From contig JAPNXP010000005.1 of NCBI GenBank assembly GCA_028753945.1, positions 3,720,001-3,784,000 of the forward strand: 64,000 nucleotides of DNA, read 5' to 3'. Origin of the DNA: Hexactinellida sp. DTS-2022. Its lineage: Eukaryota > Porifera > Hexactinellida. Both the position numbers and the translations under genes were made by a program. Below are positions 11,046 to 24,492 of the stretch, piece by piece. How positions within the stretch are numbered: the stretch's first letter is position 1; each line of letters begins with the position of its first letter. The notes beneath the pieces were generated by a model. It saw only the letters and a list, made by a program, of their open reading frames with translations. It was not told the origin of the DNA and searched no databases.

Positions 11046-11867
11046 AGTGTGCTTTTTCTAGTAAAAAACGTTATAGTAGGGTCCTACTATAGTTTTATAC
11101 TATAAGTGCACACTATTGGATTTACCTCTGTCGGGCTTCCGGCCGGCCGGCCGTACGCGATGGCCTGACTAGACCATTGGTGATAGAGATTTAAAATTTG
11201 GACAGGAGATATAGAATTCCCTGAAGATGATCACCTCGAAGCCCGAATTCTCAATTTCGCTTTTGTTCATCAGTTATAACGAAATTTGTATTCTGGTCCA
11301 GTGACTCTTTAATAATTCGAATTATCAATTGAAATTATAGGGTTGTATTCTCCTAAGGATGTTCTTTCTATTTATCAATTAAAATGAATAGGTCGCTAAC
11401 CAACTCTAGGTTTTATTAACGATTATTTACATAAATCAGCCATTTTCTCCATATTGTAATTACTCTATAGTATACTGAATAGTATAGATTATAGAACATA
11501 GTAGTACTGTATTACATAAGCCTACTATCTGCTAGATAATGACTGTTATTAATTGGTTTGTAAGTGAATATGTGTTTCATACAAGTGTAATGAAAACACT
11601 TGGAAGTTGGAACATTGTTGTTGATGATGTCAAATAATGAATTCTATTATTCAAATAGTAACGTAAATACTACACGTATTCCTAATTCTACGTATTTGTA
11701 ATAATTAATCTTTAATTAATTTAAACATTTGAAGTCTTCACAATTCAAACATTAATTAAATAAAATTACACTAAAATGAAATGTAATTTGAATATTGAAA
11801 TTCTAGTTAAATCGGGAAGTGCAATCAGAAGGAGCACACTCCCATCCCGTCTGTGAGGGTTTTTTTA
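11046..11867 (+). repeat. ~820-bp core element, copy 1
   Basis: Starts agtgtgct and ends ...cccgtctgtgagggttttttt. A full second copy lies inverted at 60125-60942. The left end has a small inverted repeat around 'tagtagggtcctacta' and a GC-rich ggccggccggcc tract (about 11141). 'agtgtgct' recurs inverted as agcacact near the right end. No reading frame of note. Both copies sit between forward and reverse arms of the AT-rich family. Confidence 0.8.
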
Positions 11868-11869
11868 TT

Positions 11870-12390
11870 TATTACTGTGCCGACTATACTATAGTATAGT
11901 GGCCCAGTATTGGAATCACTGCCTTTATTACTGTGCCGACTATACCATAGTATAGTGGCCCAGTTCTAATCTTACTGCCTTGGTTAGTTATTACTGTGCC
12001 GACTATACTATAGTATAGTGGCCCAGTATTGGTCTTAGTGCTTTGGTTATTACTGTGCCGACTATACTATAGTATAGTGGCCCAGTATTGGTCTTAGTGC
12101 TTTGGTTGGTAATTATTATTATTATTACTGTGCCGACTATACTATAGTATAGTGGCCCAGTTCTAATCTTACTGCCTTGGTTAGTTATTATTATTACTGT
12201 GCCTACTATACTATAGTATAGTGGCCCAGTATTGGAATCACTGCATTTATTATTATTTTTACTGTGCCGACTATACTATAGTATAGTGGCCCAGTATTGG
12301 TCTTAGTGCTTTGGTTTGTTTTTGTTTTTTACTGTGCCGACTATACTATAGTAATAGTGGCCCAGTTCTAATCTTACTGCCTTGGATGTT
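11870..12390 (-). repeat. Palindromic minisatellite, 8 reverse units
   Basis: The largest cluster: eight units separated by variable (tta)n or T-rich spacers, mixing the two internal subtypes. One unit has 'tataccatag' and one has 'tatagtaatagt', breaking the palindrome; the rest keep it. Confidence 0.9.
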
Positions 12391-12402
12391 TTTTTTTTGT
12401 TT

Positions 12403-13160
12403 TCTCCGTGTCGCCTCCCCAGGCTAAACCATAAGTGCTAGAGCTCTGAGATTTTCAGGATAGGTGTCTGGTTGTTGATTAATGTGCACTTCGTGGCCTG
12501 ATTTTTCAATTTCGACTTGTGAAAATTTTTAACGGGACTTTCAGCTTTTTTTGTCCCATAAGAAAATAAAACCAATAACAAGAAAAAATTTCGAATCATT
12601 AGTATCAGAAAAGTATTTTGCAACTGATAGCTCTTCACGATTTTATTAATCCGTCCTTATTTTCCTGAGAATTAGGCTCAAAGTTGCCACAATTCACCCT
12701 TAACTTTCTAAAATAAAAATTTAATTAATATTCAATTATGCAATTATTTCGTGGTTTCGATGAATAACTACTATTTATGAATAATTCAATTAGATTCAGT
12801 GTTATTTCGATTCAAGTTATTGTTGATATCATAATTACAATAAAGAATTCTTGTATATATGAATAGTTAATTTACATTCAATAGCTATTACTATACAAAT
12901 AAATTTCTGATATCATAGTTACAATAAAGTATTCTATTTATATGAATAATTCAATTTGATTCGATAGCTGCTACTATATAAATTGATTTCTTAGTTGTAT
13001 TGAAGTTTTATCCTATATGAAAATTCAATTTCACTCAACAGTTATTCAATTTCAGAACGATTTCTGATATTCAAACAATGGATTAATGAGATGGAATATC
13101 TATTTGTATAAATATTTGTCTATGTGTGTGCATGTGCCCGAAATGTATTAGAATGTATGG
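12403..13160 (-). repeat. Diverged 760-bp repeat, copy 1
   Basis: Starts tctccgtgtcgcctccccagg and matches 14021-14790 closely. Its first ~110 bp align in layout with the 'ctccgtagacggtgccctggcc...tttgcacctgggg' segment of the main family, so it is a diverged subfamily. The rest is AT-rich with repeated 'gaataattcaattagattca' motifs. Short predicted peptides here are not supported. Confidence 0.75.
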
Positions 13161-13165
13161 GGGTT

Positions 13166-14020
13166 TATAACGCATTTATTTCAAGTTGTAATAATTATAT
13201 CGATTCAACTTGTGAGATCGAGTAGGCTTCGATTTTCTAATTGAAAATTATTATTATATATTCCATAACAACGACAAATTATGTGAATTATTTCCTTCTT
13301 CAAGAATACTCTTAAACAATATTAATATACTGACGTAATTAATTATAATTAACTCAGTATATAATTGACATAATATTATATAGATGCTTCAAATTTGTTT
13401 ATTAGGGATTATCGAGTGTGCGTAATTGAAATTTGGTTCCAAATTAATTTACTTAGTAAATTCAAGTTTAAATTGCAATTGGTGTTAAATAATTAACAAT
13501 ATTTATAAATATTTATACTAATTTGCTAAATGGCATTAATCTCAGAGATGATGCAAGATAGAAACAAACTTACAATTTATCAATTGATCCTTATGCCACA
13601 TAAAACCTCTACAAATGTGACTTGACACCTTGAGGTGATGATGACATCGTTAAAAAAATGTGTTTTTACAATTTTGGTAATTATATATTTCGAATGGGTT
13701 GGTTGGTGGTGGGTGATCACCCAACACGCACATAAAAAATGCTGAGTCATCGCCTCTTTTTTTCTACTGAAAATTGAATATCTTTTAAATGAAGTGAGCT
13801 AAAATGAAACTTCCAACTTACTAAGGGTCGTTACATCCCGAAACACCTTTCTGAATTAATTTAACACCTTCATAGTGATGATGACATGTCGAAAAAAAAT
13901 CCAAAATTGCAGCTGTGCAGACAGCATGTTCCATTGGAGGCACTATTAATAAACCACAACCAAAATATAGTGCCACCAAAGGAACATGCGTCGGCACAGG
14001 CTGCAATTTTGGATTTTTTT
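13166..14020 (-). repeat. AT-rich repeat family, reverse block
   Basis: A long-type unit in reverse orientation: gatcgagtaggcttc start, the palindromic 'gggtgatcacccaacacgcac' segment (13713-13735) and a hairpin at 13892-14020. It lies between the two copies of the diverged 760-bp repeat. Confidence 0.85.
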
Positions 14021-15070
14021 TCTCCGTGTCGCCTCCCCAGGCTAAACCATAAGTGCTAGAGCTCTGAGATTTTCAGGATAGGTGTCTGGTTGTTGATTAA
14101 TGTGCACTTCGTGGCCTGATTTTTCAATTTCGACTTGGAAAATCTTTTAACGGGACTTTTAGCTTTTTTTGTCCCACAAGAAAATAAATGCAATAACAAA
14201 AAAAATTTTTGAATCATTAGTATCAGAAAAGTATTTTGCAACTGATAGCTCTTCACGATTTTTTTAATCCGTCCTCATTTTCCTGAGAATTAGGCTCAAA
14301 GTTGCCACAATTGACCCTTAACTTTCTAAAATCGTAAATTCATTAATATTCAATTATGCAATTATTTCGTGGTTTCGATGAATCACTACTATTTAATATT
14401 TATGAATAATTCAATTAGATTCAGTGTTATTTCGATTCAAGTTATTGTTGATATTATAATCACAATAAAGAATTCTAGTATATATGAATAACTAATTTAC
14501 ATTCAATAGCTATTACTATACAAATCTATTTCTGATATCATAGTTACAATAATTTATTCTATTTATATGAATAATTCAATTTGATTCATTAGTATATAAA
14601 TCGATTTCTAATACAATAGTTGTATTAAAGTTTTCTCCTATATGAAAATTCAATTTCACTCAACAGTTATTCAATTTCAGAACGATTTCTGATATTCAAA
14701 CAATGGATTAATGAAATGGGATATCTATTTGTATAAATATTTGTCTATTTGTGTGCTTGGTGCCCGAAATGTATTAGAGTGTAAGGGGGGGGGTTTATAA
14801 AGCATTTACGTATAATGGAAATATAAACTTAATCCCATATGTGATTCAAAGTAAGCGAGTATGCTGATTTCAATTTTAAAACGATGACTGATATACAAAC
14901 AATGGATTAATGAAATGGAATATCTATTAAATGACTATTCGTCTGTGTGCGTGTTTGGTGGTCGAATTGTATTAGAGTGATAGGGGGTTATAATAGGAAT
15001 ATAAACTAGATCCCTTTTGTCATTCTAAGTAAACAAGTATGCTGATTTCCAATTTTAAACAGTATATTAA
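14021..15070 (-). repeat. Diverged 760-bp repeat copy 2 and tail duplication
   Basis: 14021-14790 matches 12403-13160. Then 14880-15070 partly repeats its 3' part ('caatggattaatgaaatgg.atatctatt'). No gene is seen. Confidence 0.7.
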
Positions 15071-15433
15071 TATTCAATGGATTAAAGCAAATTAAATTAA
15101 ATTGGAAATTTGTTTACTTAACTCAACTCAACTCACATTGCTAAAATAATTAACTATTTATATCATTTATTATCTATACATAATGAATGAATGGCATTAA
15201 ACCCAAGATGGTTCAAGATAGAAATAATTTAAAATCAACAATGGTTCCTTTGTCCCGTACAACTTGTTAAATGAGACTAAACACTATGAGGTGTTCATGA
15301 CATGGCGAAAAAAATCCAAAATTGCAGCTGTGCCACAAGCGTGTTCCTTTGGAGGCACTATCAATAAACCACCACCAAAATATAGTGCCACAAAAGGAAC
15401 ATGCGTCGGCACAGCTGCAATTTTGGATTTTTT

Positions 15434-15620
15434 ATTATTACTGTGCCGACTATACTATAGTATAGTGGCCCAGTATTGGAATCACTGCCTTTATTATTTT
15501 TATTATTTTTACTGTGCCGACTATACTATAGTATAGTGGCCCAGTATTAGAATCACTGCCTTTATTATTACTGTGCCGACTATACTATAGTATAGTGGCC
15601 CAATTCTAATCTTACTGCCT
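15434..15620 (-). repeat. Palindromic minisatellite, 3 reverse units
   Basis: Three units directly abutting the hairpin repeat's T-run, spaced by (tta)n tracts. All three keep the perfect 18-bp palindrome. Confidence 0.9.
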
Positions 15621-16884
15621 TTATTTTTATTATTTTTATTTCTCCGTAGCAGGTGCCCTGGCCACACCTATATACATAGAGGGCTAAAACTTGGAATGTT
15701 GGTTCGGAGTCGACGTCTGATTTGCACCTGGGGTTACAATTTTTTATTGACAAATTTTTGACACATCTTTAACACCTTTCAAAATTTGTTTGGTCCATAA
15801 CTCAAAATATGTTTTACTAAACCCCCAAATTTTATTTCACATTTGGATTCACCATAAAATTCTGCGTCTGATGGGAGAAGAAAACTTTCAATAAAGAGTT
15901 TTATTTCTGCCATAAATGGGGGTTGAAATTTCTTTGTTTACTCACACTTCAGTTTCAGTATAACTGTTAAATCTAATTCCATTGTTTCAACTTGTAATAA
16001 TTATATTGATTTAACTTGTTAAATCTTACTCTATTGATTCAACTTGCGATAATTAAATTGATTTAACTTATAAATTGCAGCTGGCTTCTATTTAATTTAC
16101 CATACAATGGATTAAATAAAATAATATAATATAAGGAATTTGTTGACTTAATTCAACTCAACCGTGGATAACAATGCTAATATAAATAACTAATAATATA
16201 ATTTATTATCAATACATAATGAATGAATGGCATCAAACTCAAGATGGTTTAAGATAGAAACAAACTTCAAATTTATCTACCGTTCCTTGTGACTCGGACC
16301 AATTAACAAATGCTTCTTCACACCTTGGGCGTTGATGACTTGGCGAAAAAAAATCCAAAATTGCAGCCTGCGCCGACAGCATGTTCCTTTGGAGGCACTA
16401 TCAATAAACAACCAACAAAATATAGTGCCACCAAAGGAACATGCGTCGGCACAGGGTGCAATTTTGGATTTTTCTATTTTTATTTTTTCTCCGTAGACGG
16501 TGCCCTGGCCACACCTGTATACATTGAGGGCTGAAACTTGGCATGTAGTTGCGGAGTGACCGTCTAATTTGCACTTGGGGTTACGATTGTTTATCAAATG
16601 ATTTCAACACCTATTTAAACTAATTATGGCTCATAACATGAAATAATTAATATTGAGCTTGATAAAATTTACATGTACGGATAGAGAATGAAATTCTACA
16701 CCTTTTCACAGTGCACGAATTTTCAAATTGGGCTTAGATTGTGCCACAATTGAGTTGCAAATTTCCTTTGTTTACTCGCTCTTCAATTTCAGTAAAGTGA
16801 TAAATCTAATTCTATTGTTTCAACTTGTAATAATTATATTGATTTAACTTGTAAATTAGAGCTGGCTTCTATTTAATTGTAGTA

Positions 16885-17384
16885 CAGTGGAACCTCTATA
16901 AGTGGGGAGCATGGGACGGGGAAAATTTCAATTGCCCCCCATTCCCCGGTTATAAAATTCAATTGGAAAAACATTATATATGCTATATTATACAAAGTAT
17001 TCATATAACACACACATTAATGCACGTTATAGTTATTATTTGTATATTATGACAATTTAGTTAATTGCTGATCTACACTAGGTGATTTCTTCTAAAAACA
17101 TCAGAGTAGATCAATCGAAAATATTTTTTCTGTAGAACTTTAGAGTCGATTTATTGGAAATATTGTATTATTTTATAAGAATCATGTTAGGATTTGTCCA
17201 TTCCCCCCATTTATGGAGGTTGTTTTGTATGCAGATAAAAACTCCTTGAAATTTATGGTCCCCCATTCCCCACTTCCCCGCTTATAGAGGTTCATTTGTA
17301 TGGATATATACGAATATGGTAAAAAAATTCCCCACTTATGGAGGTTCCCCATTTATAGAGACCCCACTTATAGAGGTTGCACTG
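16885..17384. mobile_element. pogo/Tigger-type MITE, 500 bp
   Basis: Inverted ends CAGTGGAACCTCTATAAGTG / CCACTTATAGAGGTTGCACTG flanked by TA on both sides. Sister repeats read 'gtagtattactatac' without the insert, giving an empty site with a single TA. The interior repeats 'ccccattccccacttcc' motifs. No transposase is present. TIR form and TA duplication fit the pogo group of Tc1/mariner. Confidence 0.9.
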
Positions 17385-19012
17385 TATTACTATACAATGG
17401 AATAAATAAAATAATATAATATAAGGAATTTGTTGACTCAACTCAACTCACCGTGGATAACATTGATAAATTAATTAACTGATAATATAATTTATTATCA
17501 ATATATAATGAATAAATGGCATTAAACTCTAGATGGTTAATGATAGAAACAAACTTCAAATTTATCTACCGTTCCTTGTGACTCGGACCAATTAACAAAT
17601 GCTTCTTCACACCTTGGGCGTTGATGACTTGGCGAAAAAAAATCAAAAGTTGCAGCCTGCGCCGACAGCATGTTCCTTTGGAGGCACTATCAATAAACAA
17701 CCAACAAAATATAGTGCCACCAAAGGAACATGCGTCGGCACAGGCTGCAATTTTGGATTTTTTTTTTCTCCGTAGCAGGTGCCCTGGCCACACCTTTATA
17801 CATTGAGGGCTGAAACTTGGCATGTAGATGTGGAAGGTCCTTCTAATTTGCACCTGGGGTTACGATTTTTTATTAACAAATTTTGGACACATTTTTAACA
17901 CCTTTCAAAATTTGTCTGGTCCATAACTAGAAAAATGTTTTACTAAACCCCCAAATTTTTTTTCACATTTGGATTCACCATAAAATTCTGCGTCTGATGG
18001 GAGAAGAAAACTTTCAATAAAGAGTTTTATTTCTGCCATAAATGGGAGTTGAAATTTCTTTGTTTACTAACACTTCAGTTCAATAGAAAGTGTTAAATCT
18101 AATTCTATTGTTTCAACTTGTAATAATTATATTGATTTAACTTGTTAAATCTTTCACTATTGTTTCAACTTGCGATAATTAAATTGATTCAACTTATAAA
18201 TTCCCGCTGGCTTCTATTTAATTGTAGTATTACTATACTGTGGATTAAATATAATATAATAATATAAGGAATTTGTTAACTAAACTCAAATCACCGTGGA
18301 TAACATTGCTAAAATAACTAACTATAATATAATTTATTATCAATACGTAATGAATAAATGGCATTAAACTCTAGATGGTTTATGATAGAAACAAACTTCA
18401 AATTTATCTACCGTTCCTTGTGACTCGGACCAATTAACAAATGCTTCTTCACACCTTGGGCGTTGATGACTTGGCGAAAAAAAATCCAAAATTGCAGCCT
18501 GCGCCGACAGCATGTTCCTTTGGAGGCACTATCAATAAACAACCAACAAAATATAGTGCCACCAAAGGAACATGCGTCGGCACAGGCTGCAAAATTGGAT
18601 TTTATTTTTGGTCCGTAGATCGTCCTCAGAACAGAGTTTTATAAACTAAGAACTGAAATTCTTAGGACAGGTGTCTTATGGGTTACAGATGTGCACCTGG
18701 GGTCACAATTTTTATTACATTCCTTTGGACACATTTTCACACCTGTTTAATGTTACAACAGGTACAATAAATAGAGCCCGAAAATTAAAGGCATATGTAT
18801 AGGCATTCGATGGAGAATTAAATTCTACACCTTGTCACAGTACACGAATTTTCATATTGTGCTTAGTTTGTGCCACAATTGAGTTGCAAGTTTCCTTTGT
18901 TTACTAACACTTCAGTTCAATTGAAAGTGTTAAATCTAATTCTATTGTTTCAACTCGGTATTATTATATTGATTCAACTTGTGAGATCGAGTAGGCTTCT
19001 ATTTTCCAATTG

Positions 19013-19305
19013 AAAAAAAAATCCAAAATTGCAGCTGTGCCGACGCATGTTCCTTTGGTGGCACTATATCTTGTTGGTGGTTTATTGAAAGTGCCTCCAA
19101 AGGTACATGCTGTCAGCACATCTGCAATTTTGGATTTTTTTCGCGATGTCATCAACGCCTCAAGGTGTCATGATCCATTTGTTAATTGATCCGAGCCACA
19201 AGGAACGGTTGATAAATTTGAAGTTTGTTTCTATCATAAACCATCTTGAGTTTAATGCCATTCATTCATTATGTATTGATAATAAGATATATTATTAGTT
19301 ATTTA
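19013..19305 (+). repeat. AT-rich repeat family, forward fragment
   Basis: A hairpin (19013-19140) and the short-type spacer of a forward unit, cut at 19305 by the insertion of the 2.26-kb element. The unit resumes at 21561. Confidence 0.85.
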
Positions 19306-19552
19306 CTAGGGTGCGACCCGTGCGGGCTTTATTGTAAATCACGGGCTGCGGGCCATTTTCCACAGGCCGCGGGCCCAAAACGGGCCGAAAAATAGTCAAA
19401 CAGATCAATTGTTACTTTTCAATAACAAATAAATCTATAAGTCTAGATGCACTAAAGCTCCTATCTTCCACCATTAATAGAAAGAAAAGGAAATAACTAA
19501 CGAAACTATCAAAGTAATGCCTATATAAAATGTTTAATATATATATACTACG

Positions 19553-19870
19553 AGCCCTTCGGTCTCGGTTGCTTTGTGACAGATCGGTGCTACGCACCTC
19601 AAGTTAACGGCTGCTATGCGGCCTTATTCCTCAGTCCTCACCCTTTCTGCCATGGAAATGGTAGAAAGGGACGTTATATAGATCCCATATAAAATTTCAC
19701 TATTTTTAATTTGTTTTACAAATTGGAAATTTATAAAGGTTTCTATTCCCCCATCACTTTAATACAATCCGGACAAACAAACAAACAAACAAACAAACAA
19801 ACAAACAAACAAACAAACAAACAAACAACACAAACAAACAAACAACACAAACAAACAAACAACAACACTC
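19553..19870 (+). mobile_element. SINE-like repeat with (acaa)n tail
   Basis: Starts near 'cgagcccttcggtctcggtt' with three small 3-nt-loop hairpins in a row, then 'ggaaatggtagaaaggga', then 'ccccatcactttaatacaat' running into about 85 bp of (acaa)n. A related copy is at 44576-45050. The tandem-repeat 3' tail suggests target-primed retroposition, but no Pol III boxes were confirmed, so the class is uncertain. The Asn-Lys-Gln-Thr peptide predicted here is just the tail translated. Confidence 0.6.
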
Positions 19871-19999
19871 ACACAACAATCGAGATTTATTAATATAGAT
19901 TTGCGCATACGATTTCCCGCATCTTATAACGCGGAAATTACATGAATTCTCAATACTTAGAGAATATATTCACGAATTCAATTCAGTCAACGGTGCCCT

Positions 20000-21442
20000 C
20001 AGTGCCGGATTTAGGGTGTTGTGGGCCTAGGGCTGTTATTTTTATTGGGCCTATTTTTATATCTTTTATTTTTCCAATGCATATTCAAGCAGAAACAATG
20101 AAATAACATATTTTCTTCCATAATTACTATTAATTATTTGCTATTAATATAAACCAGTTCTTCGGTCTAGGTCGCACCGTGTCCTTTTTTCGTTGGTGTT
20201 AGAATATAAAACACAATTAACAGACGCTTCGCGACCTTACCAACATCAAGAAATCAACCATAATAAAATAAGTTAAGCCTGTGAATTGTTAATTACACGT
20301 ATATTATTTTGTCACAATTTGGGAGTCAAGGCAATTCAACTTATCAATTAAAATGCTATTTAATACCAAGATTTTCCTCCAGACAATAAATTGTTGGATC
20401 AATATGTCATTTACAATGCAGAAGATATATGCGGGTAAATCGTTGAACATCTTTGATAGTAATATCATGCATAATTATGTGATTGACGTAGCAAAAATAA
20501 ATCACCAATAGAAGTAATTGATGTAAGCCAAACTGGATTAATCAAAGTATGCAATCTCGGAAAAATGTAGGGGAAGATTAAATCTACAAAACACAATTTG
20601 AGCCATGAGGAAGCAGTTGGAGGTGCGTTTTTGATAATATCTGCGCAGATTAAAAGTGAAAATTGTTAAATTTTGAAGAGAAATACAATACAATATATAT
20701 TATGATGTGACAAATTTGTGTCGTCTGAATCAAAATACTAGGAGTCAATCCAAATTAGTTCCTACTAAGGCAATAATCCCATAAATCGTACGTGTGCTTC
20801 ATTTTATCCTGCCTTGTCATCTAAAATTGTGGCGATTCGGACAAAAACTAATTAGTTATTCCTAAATACACTAAACTTCCTATATCCGGGCACTTTTAAC
20901 GAAGGGTGCCGGTAACTGGGAATTTACCCGCATCTCAGAAAGTGTCTTGTCCATATTTTTATCATTAAACGTGATTATAGTAATAAGTACTTGTTTAGTT
21001 TGAGTATCATCAATAAGGGTGCCCGTTTGGAAGGTTGATGTTATGCGCTTTTAAGACTTCAGAATGCCGATATTTTGTTTGGAAGACGTTAAGACCAATT
21101 CATCGTTGTGAACGTCTAAAATTACCCTTGCATGCCAATTTGTATTTTCTAGAGCATATTGTCTTCCCTAACAATTCTAGACTAACACAGACAACAATTG
21201 TGCTTTTAATATATGGATAGATAACTTTTATTGCTAAAAATGTCACGAAGTACTTATGTACCTGGTGTTGCTAAAATTTTATTGAAACATCGGATTTAGC
21301 TCATGCAAACTATTCATTATATTTTGAAATCTTTTCGGCGGAAACTAGTTTCTACTCCCAAATCAATCCCATTTCCTGGCAAGTTGACCTAAACTGGGCC
21401 TAGGGCTTTAGCCCGAGCAGCCCTATGGTAAATCCGCTACTG
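20000..21442. mobile_element. Nested hAT-type element, 1.44 kb
   Basis: Ends CAGTGCCGGATTTAGGG.../...TAAATCCGCTACTG, a classic hAT terminus, flanked by exact 8-bp duplications ggtgccct (19992-19999 and 21443-21450). It lies wholly inside the 19306-21560 element. 'gggcctagggct' motifs occur at both ends. The interior has no clear frame; it may be a decayed transposase gene, but nothing recognisable remains. Confidence 0.92.
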
Positions 21443-24442
21443 GGTGCCCTTAATAAATAAATTTCCTAAATCGCGGGCTGGCGGAATAAATAAGCGGGCC
21501 ACGGGCCGAGGGCTTTGAATAGCGGGCCACGGGCCACGGGCTTTACGGGTCGCACCCTAGGTTATTTATTTTAGCAATGTTATCCATGGTTGGTTGAGTT
21601 GAGTCAACAAATTCCTTATATTATATTATTTAATTTAATCAATTGTCTAGTAATACTAGAATTAAATAGAAGTTAGCTGGAATTTATAAGTTAAATCAAT
21701 ATAATTATCGCAAGTTGAATCACTAGAGTAGGATTTAACAAGTTAAATCAATATAATTATTACAAGTGGAAACAATAGAATTAGATTTAACACTTTTACT
21801 GAAATTGAAGTGTGAGTAAACAAAGAAATTTAAACCCCCATTTATGGCAGAAATTGACCCCTTTATTGAAAAGTTTCTTATCCCATCAGACGCAGAATTT
21901 TATGGTGAATCCAAATGTGAAATAAAATTTGGGGGTTTAGTAAAACAATTTTTGAGTTATGGGCTAGACAAAATTTGAAAGGTGTTAAAGATGTGTCAAA
22001 AATTTCTTAATCAAAAATCGTAACCCCAGGTGCAAATTAGACGGTCCCATCGCACCTACATGCCAAGTTTAAGCCCATCAACTATAAAGCTCTGGCCAAG
22101 GCACCGTCTGCGGAGAAAAAATATTTTAAAAAAAATCCAAAATTGCAGCTGTGCCGACGCATGTTCCTTTGGTGGCACTATATTTTGGTGGTGGTTTATT
22201 GATAGTGCCTCCAAAGGAACATGCTGTCGGCACTAGCTGCAATTTTGGATTTTTTTTCGCCTAGTCATCATCACTATGAAGGTGTTAAATTATTTCAGAA
22301 AGGTGTTTCAGTATGCAACGACCCTTAGAGTGGTGGAAGTTTCCATTTAGCTCACTTCATTTGAGAGATATTCAAGTTTCAGTAGAATATAATCTGTGAT
22401 GACTCAGCATTATTAAAGTGCGTGTTGGATATTCACCCAAATCCAAACAACCCATGCGAATTATTTAATTCACAAAATTGTAAAAATACATTTTTTTGAC
22501 GATGTCATCATCACCTCAAGGTGTCAAGACCCACTTGTATAGGTGGTACCTGGCATAAGGACCAATTGATAAATTGAAAGTTTGTTTCTATCTTGTATCA
22601 TCTCTGAGATTAATGAAATTTACCTAATTAGTATAAATATTTAATTAATAAATTAATAATTTAACACCATTATTATGTACAGCAAAATAAAAAAAGTTCA
22701 ATTATTTGCACTTATTATTAATTTAAATCGAATTGCACTATCATATTTGAATTCAGCGCACTCGATAACCCCAATAATCCAATTGGAAAATTCTATAAGT
22801 TAAATACAAAAGGAATTAATTATAATAAATTACGTCAGTACATTAATTGTGCAAAAAGAATATTCTCGCCGAAATAAATATAATCACTTAATCTGTCGTT
22901 GTTGTGGAATGTAAAATCTTAACGGTTCTATCATAAACCATCTTTAGTTGAATGCCATTCATTCATTACTTAATGATAATAAATTAAATTATTAGTTATT
23001 TATTTTAGCAATGTTATCCACGGTGAGTTGAGTAAAGTCAACAAATTCCTTATATAAATTAATTTAATTTAATCCATTGTATAGTAATGCTACAATTAAA
23101 TAGAAGCAGCTGGAATTTATAAGTTGAATCAATATAATTATCGCAAGTTGAATCACTAGTGAAAGCTTTAACAAGTTAAATCAATATAATTATTACAAGT
23201 TGAAACAATAGAATTAGATTAAATATAATTATTACAAGTTGAAACAATAGAATTAGATTTAACAGTTTTACTGAATCTCAAGTGTGAAGAAACACAGGAG
23301 ATTGGCACCCCAATTAAGGCACAAATCTAGGCCAAATTGAACATTTTTGATTTGCTAAAAGGTGTAGAATTTAATTCTCTATCCGTACATGTAAATTTTA
23401 TCAAGCTCACTATTAATTATTTAATGCTATGAGCCATAATTAGTTTAAGTAGGTGTTAAAATTATTTGATCAAAAATCGTAACCCCAGGTGCAAATTAGA
23501 CGTCGACTCCGAACCTACATGCCAAGTTTCAGCCCTCTAAGTATATAGGTGTGGCCAGGGCACCTGCTACGGAGAAATAATAAAAATAAAAAATCCAAAA
23601 TTGCAGAAGTGCCGACGCATGTTCCTTTGGTGGCACTATATTTTGTTGGTGGTTTATTGATAGTGCCTCCAAAGGAACATGCTGTCTTCACAGGCTGCAA
23701 TTTTGGATTTTTTTTCGCCAAGTCATCAACGCCCAAGGTGTGAAGAAGCATTTGTTAATTGGTCCGAGTCACAAGGAACGGTAGATAAATTTGAAGTTTG
23801 TTTCTATCTTAAACCATCTTGAGTTTGATGCCATTCATTCATTATGTATTGATAATAAATTATATTATTAGTTATTTATATTAGCATTGTTATCCACGGT
23901 TGAGTTGAATTAAGTCAACAAATTCCTTATATTATATTATTTTATTTAATCCATTGTATGGTAAATTAAATAGAAGCCAGCTGCAATTTATAAGTTAAAT
24001 CAATTTAATTATCGCAAGTTGAATCAATAGAGTAAGATTTAACAAGTTAAATCAATATAATTATTACAAGTTGAAACAATGGAATTAGATTTAACAGTTA
24101 TACTGAAACTGAAGTGTGAGTAAACAAAGAAATTTCAACCCCCATTTATGGCAGAAATAAAACTCTTTATTGAAAGTTTTCTTCTCCCATCAGACGCAGA
24201 ATTTTATGGTGAATCCAAATATGAAATAAAATTTGGGGGTTTAGTAAAACATATTTTGTGTTATGGACCAGACAAATATTGAAAGGTGTTAGAGACGTGT
24301 CAAAAATTTGTTAATCAAAAATCGTAACCCCAGGTGCAAATTAGACGGTCCCATCGCACCTACATGCCAAGTTTCAGCCCATCAACTATAAAGCTCAGGC
24401 CAGGGCACCGTCTAAGGAGAAAAAAAAAATAATAATAATAAA

Positions 24443-24492
24443 GGCAGTGATTCTAATACTGGGCCACTATACTATAGTATAGTCGGCACAGT
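24443..24492 (+). repeat. Palindromic minisatellite, single unit
   Basis: One forward unit between the A-run (with taa repeats) and the hairpin at 24492. Confidence 0.88.

Larger units (their letters stand above)
15070..19012 (-). repeat. AT-rich repeat family, reverse block
   Basis: Four reverse units with hairpins at 15308-15433, 16344-16474, 17636-17767 and 18477-18606. The 45-codon frame is complete on the minus strand at 15779-15913 and 17905-18039. Two units carry instead the alternative module ('ttctacaccttttcacagtgcacgaatttt', near 16695 and 18825). Three minisatellite units and a pogo-type MITE are embedded. The orientation flips back to forward at about 19010. Confidence 0.85.
19306..21560. 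mobile_element. 2.26-kb hAT-type non-autonomous element with nested insert
   Basis: Ends CTAGGGTGCGACCCGT.../...ACGGGTCGCACCCTAG, flanked by exact 8-bp duplications gttattta (19298-19305, 21561-21568). Sister units have 'attagttatttattttagc' with no insert. The termini are rich in 'cgggccacgggcc' repeats. The interior holds a SINE-like segment with an (acaa)n tail and a second hAT-type element. No convincing transposase frame is seen. Confidence 0.92.

Noticed and set aside
19711-19893. Asn-Lys-Gln-Thr repeat protein
   Set aside because: Translation of an (acaa)n microsatellite tail.
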